A DNA stretch of 64,000 nt from contig NZ_MKFI01000007.1 of NCBI RefSeq assembly GCF_001982635.1, positions 372,001 to 436,000 of the forward strand, read 5' to 3'. The translations under genes and the position numbers were made by a program. Every line of letters begins with the position of its first letter. Position 1 is the first letter of the stretch. Source of the DNA: Bradyrhizobium mercantei. GTDB lineage: Bacteria > Pseudomonadota > Alphaproteobacteria > Rhizobiales > Xanthobacteraceae. This document shows positions 26,793-35,753 of this stretch, in pieces. The notes beneath the pieces were generated by a model that was given only the letters and a program-made list of their open reading frames with translations, did not search any database and was not told where the DNA came from.

Positions 26793-27461
26793 TCAAATCG
26801 CGTTCAGCCGATGATGCGTGGGCACGCGCAGACCCCACCGGGTCATTTCCGCCTGCAACTCATCGGAAAAGAATACGCTCGGGTTGAGCAGCCTGCGTTC
26901 GTGCCAGAGGTGGACGCCAGCGCTGACACGCTTCTGGACCGTTAGACTGCCGTAGCCCTTTTTCGTCGGATCATTTGCGAAATAGGCCATTGATCCCTCC
27001 GAGACCTGACGGACGGCGCTTTGCTCCGGCACGAAGCTGTCGAGATAGCGGCGGACGAGCATTCCGTAATACGGGACGGGGTAGTCCTTGCCCTTCGGCG
27101 TGGTGATCCGCAGCGGCCAGAACTGGTGCACGCCCGGCTCCAGCTTCTCGATGATCGCGTGCAGGGTTGCATCGACCGCGCGGAGCCCGCTGGTCAGCAT
27201 CAGCAGCGAACCGAGCGATTTGCGCGGGTCCTCCATCCTGAATTCCGACGGGCATTCGTGCGGCTCGAGCAGGCCCCTGTCCTCCCTGAACTTGCGGGCG
27301 ACGTCCCCGATGTAGGCGACGTGCCAATTGTTCAGCGCCGCCCTTTGCTCGGCAGACATCTGCTCGTCGAAATATTGCTTGAGCCCTTCCTCCCAGCCGA
27401 CGTAATCGCCGTTCGGGAAGAAGTCACCGAATTGGCTGCGCTCGTACCATGCCCACACCAT
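26793..27461 (-). CDS. Hypothetical protein resembling Imm11/DUF1629 immunity proteins
   Basis: 222 aa, soluble, no signal peptide. N-terminus MVWAWYERSQFGDFF; the middle has LLMLTSGLRAVDATLHAIIE, then GVHQFWPLRITTPKG and DYPVPYYGMLVRRYLDSFVP. This order (a self-contained N part, then helix, then FWPLRI and YY plus S-rich part) resembles the MXAN_0049-type immunity family, by memory only. No toxin gene is adjacent. The ATG at 27461 was preferred to one nine codons upstream. The gene sits between two direct repeats, suggesting acquisition. Confidence 0.5.
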   Translation of the reverse strand: MVWAWYERSQFGDFFPNGDYVGWEEGLKQYFDEQMSAEQRAALNNWHVAYIGDVARKFREDRGLLEPHECPSEFRMEDPRKSLGSLLMLTSGLRAVDATLHAIIEKLEPGVHQFWPLRITTPKGKDYPVPYYGMLVRRYLDSFVPEQSAVRQVSEGSMAYFANDPTKKGYGSLTVQKRVSAGVHLWHERRLLNPSVFFSDELQAEMTRWGLRVPTHHRLNAI

Positions 27462-27639
27462 CTGCAAATGCCCCTTGCGTCGTCGCAATCGACGAGCCGG
27501 ACATTAGCTTTGCTCGCGCCCCCGCGTCACGGAGCAGGTTGCCACAGCCGCGGCCAGCGACATGGGGGCGCCCGCCGACGGTAGGGCGCCAGCGGCAATT
27601 CCGTCGCGAACGCGCTCGGACCGGCGATCCCTCTGCCCA

Positions 27640-27738
27640 ATCCGGGTCGTATCCTTGCGAAAATTTGGCTGCCGGAGCGCGGGACATCCCGTCCGCGCGG
27701 GTTGACCGTGACGGGCCGCCCGCTATAGTCCGCCGCGC
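27640..27738. repeat. Right copy of duplicated region, containing the tRNA-Leu promoter
   Basis: This copy directly precedes tRNA-Leu and keeps a full promoter. Compared with the left copy (26701-26790) it differs by scattered substitutions and two small gaps. Together they bracket the Imm11-like gene. Confidence 0.75.
27702..27729 (+). promoter_or_regulatory. Promoter of tRNA-Leu
   Basis: -35 TTGACC (27702-27707), 16-bp GC-rich spacer, -10 TATAGT (27724-27729), about 48 bp before the mature tRNA. The GC-rich stretch after the -10 is as expected for a stringently controlled stable-RNA promoter. Confidence 0.7.
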
Positions 27739-27777
27739 TTCGCGACCCCGGCCTTCCCGGCCGGGACCATTGCGAAT

Positions 27778-27862
27778 GCCCCTGTGGCGGAACTGGTAGA
27801 CGCGCTCGACTCAAAATCGAGTTCCGCAAGGAGTGCTGGTTCGATTCCGGCCAGGGGCACCA
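27778..27862 (+). tRNA. tRNA-Leu (anticodon CAA)
   Basis: 85 nt with encoded CCA. The acceptor stem GCCCCTG pairs with CAGGGGC, the anticodon loop is CTCAAAA, a long variable arm follows, and the T arm contains GGTTCGATTCC. It reads UUG. A tyrosine integrase starts 214 bp downstream, so the 3' end is the likely attachment site of a mobile element. No second copy of the 3' end was found in the window. Confidence 0.96.
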
Positions 27863-28075
27863 ACTAGGCTGTTCAAGCCCGTTCCAAAGCGTCCGCGACC
27901 GTCCGCGCAGTGCCCGGAAACCCTTGAAAAATAGGGCTTTCCGCGTACATCGGTGTTCGCCACCGTTTGTTCTCATCCGATCCCAGCCGCTCAATGTGTC
28001 GGTATTTTTGTCGGTATCCGGAGAACAAACGTTCGCGGCGACTTTCGCTATTCCGAACGAAGGGATTTTGAGCAG

Positions 28076-29446
28076 ATGGCCGGCAAGAATGATGGCGTGT
28101 GCGCCAACCCCAAGCAGATCAAGACAGACGTCGACTGCCGCGCCGCCCGACCGAAATTCGACAACGGCATGTGCATCCCTGCCAAGATTTCCGACGTGAC
28201 GGGCGGCGGCCTCTATCTGTTCGTCACCGCGGACCAGAACAGGCCCGGCAACGCTGCCTCCAAGCTCTGGCGGATGGACTACCGCTTCCACAGCCGTCGG
28301 AAAACCTACTCCATCGGCCGTTACGGCAACGGCAAGGATGGCACCTTCTCGCTCGCCGACGCGCGGCGCGAGCGCGACAAGGCCAAAGACCTGCTCAAGG
28401 AGGGCAAAGACCCGAGCACAGAGAAGCAGCTCGACAAGCACAGGCAGGCGGCCGCCCGGTCTTTCGGGCAATGGGCCGACGAGTGGCTCGCGAAGAAGAA
28501 GGTGGAGAAAGTCAAACGCGGTAGGATCGTCGCGGTGCGCGATCCCAAGACCATCGAGGTGCTTGAGCTGCGCGTCGGTTACGTCAAGGACCGGTTCGGC
28601 AAGCTTTGTAGGCAGGAGATCAAGCGTCCGGACGTGCTCGCTTTCATGCGTTCATACGAGGCCGACGGAAAGCTGGAAACCCGCGACCGCGTGCGCAGCA
28701 TCGGCGAGCAGATTTGCGATTATGCCGACGTCGAAGGCGACGGCTATAATCCATTCCGCAACCTGAATGGGCAGATGATTGCCAACATTTCGACGCCGCG
28801 CCCCGGCGTTACCGAGCCACGTGACGTGACGCGCGTCTTCAAGCTCATCACCGCACCGTGGACGAGAGCGAGGTTTGGCGACGTTGTTGGCCTTGCCCTG
28901 CGCTTCGATGCGCTCACCATACCCCGCCCCGGCATGGTCAATGAAATGGAGTGGAGCGAGGTCGATTGGGATGCCGAACGCTGGACTATTCCAGCCGCCA
29001 AGATGAAAACCGGTTGGGACCATGTCGTGCCTTTGTCACGGCAGGCACTCGCAATCTTGCGCATCACTAAGAAGCTGACCGGCCATCGCCGGTACGCGTT
29101 TTCCTGCTCTAAGGATGCACCTCTATCAAGCAACACGCTCAACAAGCGTTTGCGGCTGCTTGGCATTGACACCAAGACCCATCATTGCGCCCACGGATTC
29201 AGGACCACATTTTCGACTTTGTCTCACCACGAGGAGATCAAGGACGCTAAGGCATGGGACGGCGACGTTGTCGAGCTGCAGCTTGCGCATCTCGATAACT
29301 CAACCGTGGAAGGTCTCTACAAGAGGCACGGACCGCTCGCGCTGATCGGCTCGCGCACGAAGCTGCTGCAGCATTGGGCAGATCGGATCGACCATTGGAT
29401 AGATCCCAAGAAAGTAGCGCCGATCAAAGGAGGCGCCCGGGCTTGA
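28076..29446 (+). CDS. Tyrosine-type site-specific integrase with DUF4102 arm domain
   Basis: 456 aa. The N-terminal arm-DNA-binding domain (GGGLYLFVTADQ, SKLWRMDYRF, SIGRYG, SLADARRERDKAK) is of the type found in P4-like island integrases. Catalytic residues can be placed: Arg in IPRPGMVNEMEW, Lys in AAKMKTGW, HxxR in HGFRTTFST, His in LAHLDN, Tyr in GLYKRHG. It lies just downstream of tRNA-Leu and reads away from it, the usual arrangement for an element inserted at a tRNA 3' end. The frame is open upstream to 27953; ATG 28076 was chosen. Confidence 0.92.
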   Translation: MAGKNDGVCANPKQIKTDVDCRAARPKFDNGMCIPAKISDVTGGGLYLFVTADQNRPGNAASKLWRMDYRFHSRRKTYSIGRYGNGKDGTFSLADARRERDKAKDLLKEGKDPSTEKQLDKHRQAAARSFGQWADEWLAKKKVEKVKRGRIVAVRDPKTIEVLELRVGYVKDRFGKLCRQEIKRPDVLAFMRSYEADGKLETRDRVRSIGEQICDYADVEGDGYNPFRNLNGQMIANISTPRPGVTEPRDVTRVFKLITAPWTRARFGDVVGLALRFDALTIPRPGMVNEMEWSEVDWDAERWTIPAAKMKTGWDHVVPLSRQALAILRITKKLTGHRRYAFSCSKDAPLSSNTLNKRLRLLGIDTKTHHCAHGFRTTFSTLSHHEEIKDAKAWDGDVVELQLAHLDNSTVEGLYKRHGPLALIGSRTKLLQHWADRIDHWIDPKKVAPIKGGARA

Positions 29447-29790
29447 GACAGAGGCTGCTTGCTGCCAACGGCTCGGAATAAGGCCGCGCGGATGACCTGG
29501 TCGCCGAGCCCGCCCGCACTGCAACAAGCGGAAGCATTTGGCGCCGCGTCTGCCACGCGGCTGCGAAGTATATTCCGGAAGTCGGAAGGATTGTCTGGCC
29601 TAGTCCGGAACCCTCGACATGGCTCGCCTGTTCAACGTCACCACGCATGAAGTTTCGATCATCGGGCTGTTCCGCGCGATCAAATGCCAATATTGGAAAT
29701 CCTCCGTGACGGCTCGACATCCGTCAGGAACCATCTGGCATTGTCGGCATTACCGATCTGCGGTCAGTTGCACACTTTCGTCGAAATCAC
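29447..29790. other. Gap between the two recombinase genes
   Basis: 344 bases. No recognisable gene or RNA. No duplicate of the tRNA-Leu 3' end is present here. Confidence 0.4.
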
Positions 29791-31581
29791 ATGCCTTCGA
29801 CAGTGCCCGAGCGACGATCATCTTCACCGACGCGCCCAGAACGCGCCATTGCGTTGCGCGAGCCAAGGATTGCCAAAACCGCCTCATTTCAGGCAGAACA
29901 GCAATCACCACCGACGCTTCGTGCCGCACAGTATTTGCGGATGTCGTCCAATCCCCAGCAATACTCGATCGAAATCCAAGCTGCCGCCATCGCCGCCTAT
30001 GCGGCGCGCCGAGGCATCGATATCGTTCGCAACTATTCCGATCCCGGACGCAGTGGCCTCACCATTGCACGCCGCAAGGGTCTGCAGCAGCTCATTAATG
30101 ACGTCGAGAGCGGGCAGACAGGATTTGACTGTATCCTCGTCTTCGATGTGAGCCGCTGGGGACGCTTCCAGGACACCGACGAAAGCGCCTACTACGAATT
30201 CATCTGCACACGCGCGGGAATACAGGTTCACTATTGCGCCGATGAGTTTGAGAACGATGGCAGCCTGTCATCGGTCGTACTCAAGAGCCTGAAGCGCGCG
30301 AAAGCCGCTGGCTTCAGCCAGGACTTGTCGCGGAACGTGTTTATGGGCCAGACGAATATCGTCGACCGCGGATATTGGCGGGGCGGGGCTGCACCTTATG
30401 GGCTGCGTCGGATGCGTGTCGATGCGAACAGAAAGCACAAGGGGATACTAGAGCATGGCGAGCAGAAGAACCTGAAATCCGAAAGAGTCATTCTCGTTCG
30501 AGGGCCCAGCTCTGAAGTAAAGGCCGTCCGTCGTATCTTCACGTCGTTTGCGATTCACAAAAGAAACAGGACGCATATTGCGGAGGAGCTCAACGCTGAT
30601 GGCTTATTGAGTCCAGGTGGAAAACGATGGACCGCTCTCACTGTCAGCAACATTCTCGCGAATGAGATCTACTTGGGTCACATCATTTTTAATCGTAGCT
30701 CCATGAAGCTCGCGGGACACCGTGTCACCAACCCACCCGACATGTGGATACGACACGACAATGCGTTCAAAGCAATCGTAGAGCCGCGTCTTTTCGCTCG
30801 TGCGCAAAAGCGGCTGGTTCAGGTCGCAAACAACAAGCAAGAAACTGATCAGCAATTGCTCGATAGATTGGTGAACCTCCTGCGACGAAAGGGCCGCTTG
30901 TCCGTGCACATCATCGCGGCGGCGAAGACGGTGCCTCACCCCAGCGTCTACACAAAGAGATTTGGGTCGCTCATGAGAGCCTATGAGCTCGTCGGCTACA
31001 GGCCCAACGCTCGGTACCGCTTTATGGAGATCGCAGTCGAAATTGACCGCACAATCTGCTCCGTGGTCGATGACATCATTATCAATCTGAGAGGACGAGG
31101 CGTGAACGCCTCGTTTTTGCACGAGCTGTACCTCGTCACGATTTCTGGAGGATTGACTGTATCGGTTGCCGTGGCGCGCGCCGTTTCAGACGGTGACACC
31201 AGGGCTCGCCGATGGGAGGTGCGAAAGCTCAAGTACCAAAAGGCCGAACTTACGCTTCTGATTCGAATGGATAGCGGCAACACACGCATTCAAGATTATT
31301 TCCTCCTCCCAACAGCGGCGCTTCCATTGACGAAGGACAGAAAGAAGCTGCGCGTGTCGGATCATCTCTTTTGTCGAATGCGGCTCGACAGCCTCGAGGC
31401 CGTCATGGCGGCCCTTTATGGCAGGTTGCGTGTTTCACGAGAGGAAAACAGGCTCACGGGCGCTCACCCTCTACCTACTCAAAGTGAAACCAGGGCCATT
31501 CGAGCCTCCCAAGCTAAGCCGTTGACGCCAGCGCGTACAAAAAGGCGCTCAGTAAGGAAGGCTGGCAGCGCGCGGGCCTGA
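29791..31581 (+). CDS. Large serine recombinase
   Basis: 596 aa. The resolvase domain starts about residue 43 with RAAQYLRMSSNPQQYSIEIQ, where the Ser after RM is the predicted nucleophile; DVSRWGRFQD and YYEFICTRAGIQVHYC follow. A recombinase domain (GGAAPYGLRRM, TALTVSNILANEIYLG) comes next and then a long C-terminal part without a visible zinc ribbon. The start at 29791 must be at or near here to include the catalytic segment. This type is frequent in Rhizobiales. It moves or inverts DNA by double-strand cleavage. Confidence 0.88.
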   Translation: MPSTVPERRSSSPTRPERAIALREPRIAKTASFQAEQQSPPTLRAAQYLRMSSNPQQYSIEIQAAAIAAYAARRGIDIVRNYSDPGRSGLTIARRKGLQQLINDVESGQTGFDCILVFDVSRWGRFQDTDESAYYEFICTRAGIQVHYCADEFENDGSLSSVVLKSLKRAKAAGFSQDLSRNVFMGQTNIVDRGYWRGGAAPYGLRRMRVDANRKHKGILEHGEQKNLKSERVILVRGPSSEVKAVRRIFTSFAIHKRNRTHIAEELNADGLLSPGGKRWTALTVSNILANEIYLGHIIFNRSSMKLAGHRVTNPPDMWIRHDNAFKAIVEPRLFARAQKRLVQVANNKQETDQQLLDRLVNLLRRKGRLSVHIIAAAKTVPHPSVYTKRFGSLMRAYELVGYRPNARYRFMEIAVEIDRTICSVVDDIIINLRGRGVNASFLHELYLVTISGGLTVSVAVARAVSDGDTRARRWEVRKLKYQKAELTLLIRMDSGNTRIQDYFLLPTAALPLTKDRKKLRVSDHLFCRMRLDSLEAVMAALYGRLRVSREENRLTGAHPLPTQSETRAIRASQAKPLTPARTKRRSVRKAGSARA

Positions 31582-31717
31582 CTGAGCGGACTGAGAACTT
31601 TGAACAAGGTCTACCCATCGGGCGGCTATTTGTCAGGACGGCAGGCGCCACATCGACAGATCGAACGGCGAGTTGCTTGCGCGCTGTCGGGGGTTCGATT
31701 CACTGGTGCGCTAGATC

Positions 31718-32270
31718 GTGAAACCCACTATTTCGGAGGCCTATTTTTCCTATCGGCGCGCAGCCCAACTGCGGTGGGGCATGCCGCCACCGCCGCGCAC
31801 GGGCGGACCGCCGGTCACCAACATCCGCAACACGGCATCACCGCATTGGCGGGGTTGGCTGAATCCGGAGCATCGTTGTCTGGTCCCCTTCAATAGCTTC
31901 GCCGAGTACGCTCCAGAACCGAATCCGGAGACCAAGAAGAAGGACGTCGTTTGGTTTGCGATCGATGACGATCGGCCACTGGCAGCTTTCGCCGGCATCT
32001 GGACCGAGTTCAAAGGAGATCGCGGGACGAAGTCAAAGCCGATCCCGGGCCCCCATTTGGTCTATGGCTTCCTGACGACGACGCCGAATGCACGTCGAGC
32101 CAATCCACCCTAAGGCTATGCCTGTGATCTTAACGACCGACGAGGAGCGCGATGTCTGGATGCGGGCACCGTGGGACGAAGCGAAGGCGCTTCAACGCCC
32201 GTTGACAGATGATGCGCTAAAGATCGTCGCCCGCGGTGAAGCGAAGGCAGATATCTTGGTGCCGCCATAG
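31718..32270 (+). pseudogene. Broken SRAP (SOS response-associated peptidase) gene
   Basis: Similarity to SRAP/YedK begins near RWGMPPP and continues through VTNIRNTASPHWRGWL, CLVPFNSFAEY and FAGIWTEFKG to YGFLTTTPNA in one frame. It then resumes in another frame with VEPIHPKAMPVILTTDEERD and ALQRPL. The frame change is near 32090. The N-terminus with the catalytic Cys2 is absent. The intact family protects abasic sites in single-stranded DNA; this copy cannot be functional. Confidence 0.8.
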
Positions 32271-32950
32271 GGCGTCGACCACATATCGAGGCCGCTGGGC
32301 TACCCCTTCCTGAGTAAGAAACATCTGCTGGTCCCAGCAGTTTTCTACTCGTCAGGATTTTGCACTTTACATCCTGGGGCTAGAGCCAGCGCTGCCCGTG
32401 AGCATTTTAAACGGGCGGCGTTTGCGCCCTGGTCGCTAACTCCATCAGAGCGCGACGTTCGTGAGCACGCTTCCGCCAGAGAGCGATCTGTTGGCCGAGG
32501 GATAGCCCGTTTGGGTCATTGACCGCGGTCGTCGTCCTGATCGCGTCAGGAACCTTCACGTGCGCTCGGTGATTGATGTGACCTTTCCGAGGCACCTTCC
32601 AGATGGATGATGATACTGCCGCACCGGAAACGGCTCTCAGCGCATGGCCGAAGAACCTCCACCGTCTTGCGGACTGGATGACACGCGGTAATCGATGGAC
32701 CGGTGCATTGTTGTCCACAGTGTGGATTACGCCACACCGCGCGGGTGTGAATCGCCGTACCGTACGCTTAAGGGAGTATTTCACTCCGCGGGTCTCGAAC
32801 CCGTCGCGACTGGCAAGCTATCCATCCTTTGATGGCTTGCACACGGGCAGCCGGCTGCTGATCGAGCACCGGCCTGACAATTGCAACGACAACGCATTCC
32901 GGTATCGCGAATGCAGCAACAGCATCATTTCAAAAAACCGATTGCGCGGC
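32271..32950. other. Region without a convincing gene
   Basis: 680 bases. A minus-strand frame at about 32407-32784 ends in a plausible helical stretch (LSLGQQIALWRKRAHERRAL) and could be the remnant or tail of a small gene, but no start or ribosome site supports it. Nothing else seen. Confidence 0.3.
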
Positions 32951-33124
32951 ATGGATCTATTTCGAGCTGACAAGATCGCAACTGTCCCGGACCAATCACA
33001 TCATGACTGCCGCGTTTTCGGAGTGAAGCTCACCCTCGTCAGAACAATCATGGAATCTGAAAGCGGAACTGTCATTCATACGTTTGAATGCCCGCGGTGT
33101 GGAGACCGTACTTGGACTGACTAA
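32951..33124 (+). CDS. Small zinc-ribbon-like hypothetical protein
   Basis: 57 aa from ATG 32951; the frame is open upstream. The C-terminal half reads RTIMESESGTVIHTFECPRC then GDRTWTD, a single CxxC knuckle in a pattern familiar from small rhizobial proteins. The pattern VRTIMESESG..HTFECPRCG may mean the functional protein begins later. No function known. Confidence 0.45.
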   Translation: MDLFRADKIATVPDQSHHDCRVFGVKLTLVRTIMESESGTVIHTFECPRCGDRTWTD

Positions 33125-33193
33125 AGGTTAGCAGGAAGCGCAAGCCAGAGGTCAATCGCTCACTACAACTAGGACAGCACCGACCCTCATAAA

Positions 33194-33224
33194 AACACCA
33201 GCGCCCCTACCCGGCGCTGGTGTT
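33194..33224 (-). terminator. Perfect 12-bp hairpin followed by T run on the minus strand
   Basis: AACACCAGCGCC and GGCGCTGGTGTT flank a 7-base loop. On the minus strand the hairpin is followed by TTTTTA, so it is a good intrinsic terminator for minus-strand transcription. No minus-strand gene is recognised just upstream of it. Confidence 0.5.
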
Positions 33225-33842
33225 GGAGTTGCGCAAGCGTGTAGCGTGCACCGCTGCGTATAGAGAGCTTCTCTAAACTGGCCAGCGATAGACAATGCGT
33301 CATTGGTCTATGCGGAACTCGCCACAACGGCCCGATCTATGGGTCAACGCTCAACGTGACATCGATCACATCGCGCGTCACCCGCCGCGCCCTGAAGTGC
33401 CAACGAACCAAATTAATGGGAACTCGCTTCCATCGTGCCAACCAGGAGGTTCGACACAATCAGCACGATCCTGTTGAGAGGATTGTCGCTGCGACCGAGC
33501 GCACGCTTCGACTACAGTTTGTTGCGTGATTTCCTGAGAGGAGACTCCCGATTCACAGCGCAGCTTTGGGTATGCGACAAATGCGATCACAAGGTTTTCC
33601 TGCAGGCTAGCAACTGCTGGATTTGTAGGCTGGCGAACTCGTTGCCAAGAAGTCACGCCATCGAACCGAATGGATATTGCTCGTGCCATTATCGTGGCGG
33701 CGCTCGCACTCGTAGCTTATTGGTGAGGGATAGCCGGGGCGGCATTCTTTTTCTGAGCCCCGCAGTTGTTTCTAATGCGTTCATTGATCAAAGCTCGAAT
33801 TGGCAAGAAACCAATTGCAGATTTCATGGAGCATGTCGCGAA
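33225..33842. other. Region without a recognised gene upstream of carD
   Basis: About 620 bases. The carD frame is open through part of it (from 33435), but this extension does not resemble CarD proteins. A CDKC and CWIC spaced pair occurs in that extension by reading frame; I do not consider it coding. Confidence 0.35.
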
Positions 33843-34445
33843 ATGAACTTTGTCTATCAGTCTAGCGCTAATCATTCAGCCCACACGCAATCAGCTACGT
33901 CCCCTGCCGATCAAGCGGATAGAAGCCAGAGCAACAAGACGCTCTTTGGATTCAAGGCGAATGACCTGATCGTCTACCCAGCGCACGGTGTTGGTCAGAT
34001 CGTTGCGATCGAAGAGCAGACTGTAGCCGGCGCCTGCCTCGAGTTCTTCGTCGTCTATTTCTGCAAGAGCAAGATGACACTTCGCGTTCCAACGAGCAGA
34101 GCGGCCAAAACTGGAATGCGTCGGTTGTCCGACCCTGGCACCATCCAGCACGCACGACGCATCCTGTGTCAGCCACCTCGTAAGGCGCGGGGCAATTGGT
34201 CACGAATTGCTCAAGAGTACGAAAGCAAGATCAATTCGGGTGATATTATTGCAATTGCCGAAGTGATGCGCGACCTCCACAGGCGGGCCGCCAGCCCTGA
34301 CCAGAGCTACGCCGAACGTCAGCTCTACACGACGGCCGTTGATCGCTTGTCCGAAGAAGTAGCTCTTGTTAGCGGCATGACCGAACAAGAAGCGGTTAAA
34401 GAGCTGGAAGGTACGGTAGTCATCGAGGCCAGGCGCAGCGCCTAG
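33843..34445 (+). CDS. CarD-family RNA polymerase-binding regulator
   Basis: 200 aa. The CarD/TRCF RNA polymerase-interacting domain starts at FKANDLIVYPAHGVGQIVAI and includes KMTLRVPTSRAAKTGMRRLS; the C-terminal helical DNA-binding part has INSGDIIAIAEVMRDLHRRA and YAERQLYTTAVDRLSEEVAL. CarD stabilises open promoter complexes. Rhizobiales normally carry a core copy, so this island copy is probably an extra one. Start 33843 was chosen by family length; the N-terminal 35 residues are polar and variable. Confidence 0.88.
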   Translation: MNFVYQSSANHSAHTQSATSPADQADRSQSNKTLFGFKANDLIVYPAHGVGQIVAIEEQTVAGACLEFFVVYFCKSKMTLRVPTSRAAKTGMRRLSDPGTIQHARRILCQPPRKARGNWSRIAQEYESKINSGDIIAIAEVMRDLHRRAASPDQSYAERQLYTTAVDRLSEEVALVSGMTEQEAVKELEGTVVIEARRSA

Positions 34446-34541
34446 TTGAAGCTTCTCGGACCAGTCGCAGCTTTGCGTCAATTGACAACGGGAGCGCCAT
34501 CCGTCAGACGGCGCGGCCGATATTTTCCGTACAACTATCCG

Positions 34542-34685
34542 ATGATCTACCAGGACAAAGCGACGCCGGCCGAGTATTGGGCTGGGCTACAGCACGCTAT
34601 CGGCCGAGGCTGGCTCGAGTACCACGAGAGCGGAACGTTCGTGAGGATGCTTCAGCCCGGAAGCGATGCGTTCGCTGACGGATAG
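34542..34685 (+). CDS. Small hypothetical protein
   Basis: 47 aa from ATG 34542; a TTG start at 34446 would give 79 aa. The sequence IYQDKATPAEYWAGLQHAIG with GWLEYHESGTFVRML looks like a compact helix plus beta-wing, as in the end of a winged-helix fold. No family recognised. Confidence 0.4.
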   Translation: MIYQDKATPAEYWAGLQHAIGRGWLEYHESGTFVRMLQPGSDAFADG

Positions 34686-34831
34686 CTCGTTTGGGCCATA
34701 AGTCTTGGCGAACTGCCCTGCAGACGCAATCCCTGCGACGACTGGCTTAGCCCGTTTGGGAGATGGCACCGCACCCTGGCGGCCATATGCACGATAACGT
34801 GCATTGTGGCCTTGATTCGGGAGCGGCGCGG

Positions 34832-34996
34832 ATGGAGAGCTTGGAACAAGTTTGCACGTCGTGTGACGTGTCGCGGCACGCGATCTACGCTGAGCCGCTC
34901 ACCACAGGCTACGAGGCGCTGGTTCTACACTGCCCGGATTGCAAATCTGTGGTGCGCCTAGCTGCCCCACAATCGAAACAGAAGAAGAAAAGATGA
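34832..34996 (+). CDS. Small two-CxxC zinc-ribbon protein
   Basis: 54 aa from ATG 34832. CTSC and CPDC are 29 residues apart with VSRHAIYAEPLTTGYEALVL between them and a Lys-rich tail, the layout of a zinc ribbon. The frame is open to 34763. Function unknown. Confidence 0.5.
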   Translation: MESLEQVCTSCDVSRHAIYAEPLTTGYEALVLHCPDCKSVVRLAAPQSKQKKKR

Positions 34997-35107
34997 TCGT
35001 CGTGCAGGTCATGCCAGTCGGCCCATGCATGAGCCCATTCCCAGGCTGGGACGATCTACCGTACCTTCCCGGTACTCGCGCCGCGCCTCGATTGCTAAAT
35101 CGGGCGC

Positions 35108-35308
35108 ATGCCCACCACGCATGTCCATAGAGGGGTCACGTTCAGCGTGACCAGCCGATACGACGATCAATTCGAGATCGCCATCGAGCTCGATGACAAA
35201 GTGCTAAACAGTACCGTGCGCACGAGGTTGCCCGAATTGGCAAGGCGACGCGCTCAAATGCTGATCGATCGGAAGCTGAAGAGTAGGGTCAAGCTTGTCC
35301 GCAGCTAA
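35108..35308 (+). CDS. Small hypothetical protein
   Basis: 66 aa. The sequence reads as a short beta-rich domain (GVTFSVTSRYDDQFEIAIEL) then a basic helix (RTRLPELARRRAQMLIDRKL). It overlaps the 3' end of the convergent NTF2-like gene by 20 nt. Not recognised. Confidence 0.45.
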   Translation: MPTTHVHRGVTFSVTSRYDDQFEIAIELDDKVLNSTVRTRLPELARRRAQMLIDRKLKSRVKLVRS

Positions 35309-35612
35309 CAGCCTTGATTTGGCCGACTGCGTCGAACGTCAAAACTGCGTTGACTAAGCCGGCGCCTGTAAAATACGAGATCGCGGTCTCGCCTCTGTCG
35401 TGGCGCAGATTGTCCAGTTCGAATGCCGGATAGCGCTTGAGGCGATCAATCCAATACGCGCGAAGGGCTTCCCGGCCGGTTAGAGTTTTCGTGCTCCCGC
35501 AATCGCAGTAGATCACGGCATCCTCAGCATACATGCCAAGCATGTCTTCAAGGTCGCCAGCGCGGTAGGCATCGAGCCAGTCAACCGCAGCGGCCATCGG
35601 GTCAAAGGACAT
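35289..35612 (-). CDS. NTF2-like/SnoaL-fold protein
   Basis: 107 aa. N-terminal helix with VDWLDAYRAGDLEDMLGMYA, followed by EDAVIYCDCGSTKTLTGREA and a beta-sheet, the standard NTF2-like cone fold. Start 35612 follows GAGGAA. Such proteins serve as small enzymes or ligand-binding modules. It is a single gene; no partner is evident. Confidence 0.8.
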   Translation of the reverse strand: MSFDPMAAAVDWLDAYRAGDLEDMLGMYAEDAVIYCDCGSTKTLTGREALRAYWIDRLKRYPAFELDNLRHDRGETAISYFTGAGLVNAVLTFDAVGQIKAVSCGQA

Positions 35613-35720
35613 ATTCCTCACCTACATGCCGATCATCAAGGCCGCAGGTTCTATGGTTTGCAAAGTGAATGCAAGGTGAAGCCTACTCCGTCGTCGACCT
35701 CTTGCACTCGCCTGAAAGAA

Positions 35721-35753
35721 ATGGCCCCAGCGCCGGGGTAACGCTGAGGCCAT
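35721..35753. repeat. Hairpin repeat, copy 1 of three
   Basis: ATGGCCCCAGCG pairs with CGCTGAGGCCAT with one C:A mismatch, loop of about 9. Related to hairpins at 36431 and 36827. It could terminate transcription or be a dispersed repeat. Confidence 0.55.

Noticed and set aside
27640..27738. Transposon-type target repeat around the Imm11-like gene
   Set aside because: The repeats are long (about 90 bp) and diverged, and they include a tRNA promoter; no transposase or terminal inverted repeats are present.
29447..29790. Second att site of the tRNA-Leu element between the recombinases
   Set aside because: No copy of the tRNA-Leu 3' end (CCAGGGGCACCA) is present here or elsewhere in the window.
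33435..33842. N-terminal extension of the CarD protein with CxxC pairs
   Set aside because: Outside CarD family length, no ribosome site, and base use unlike coding; the start at 33843 gives the usual size.
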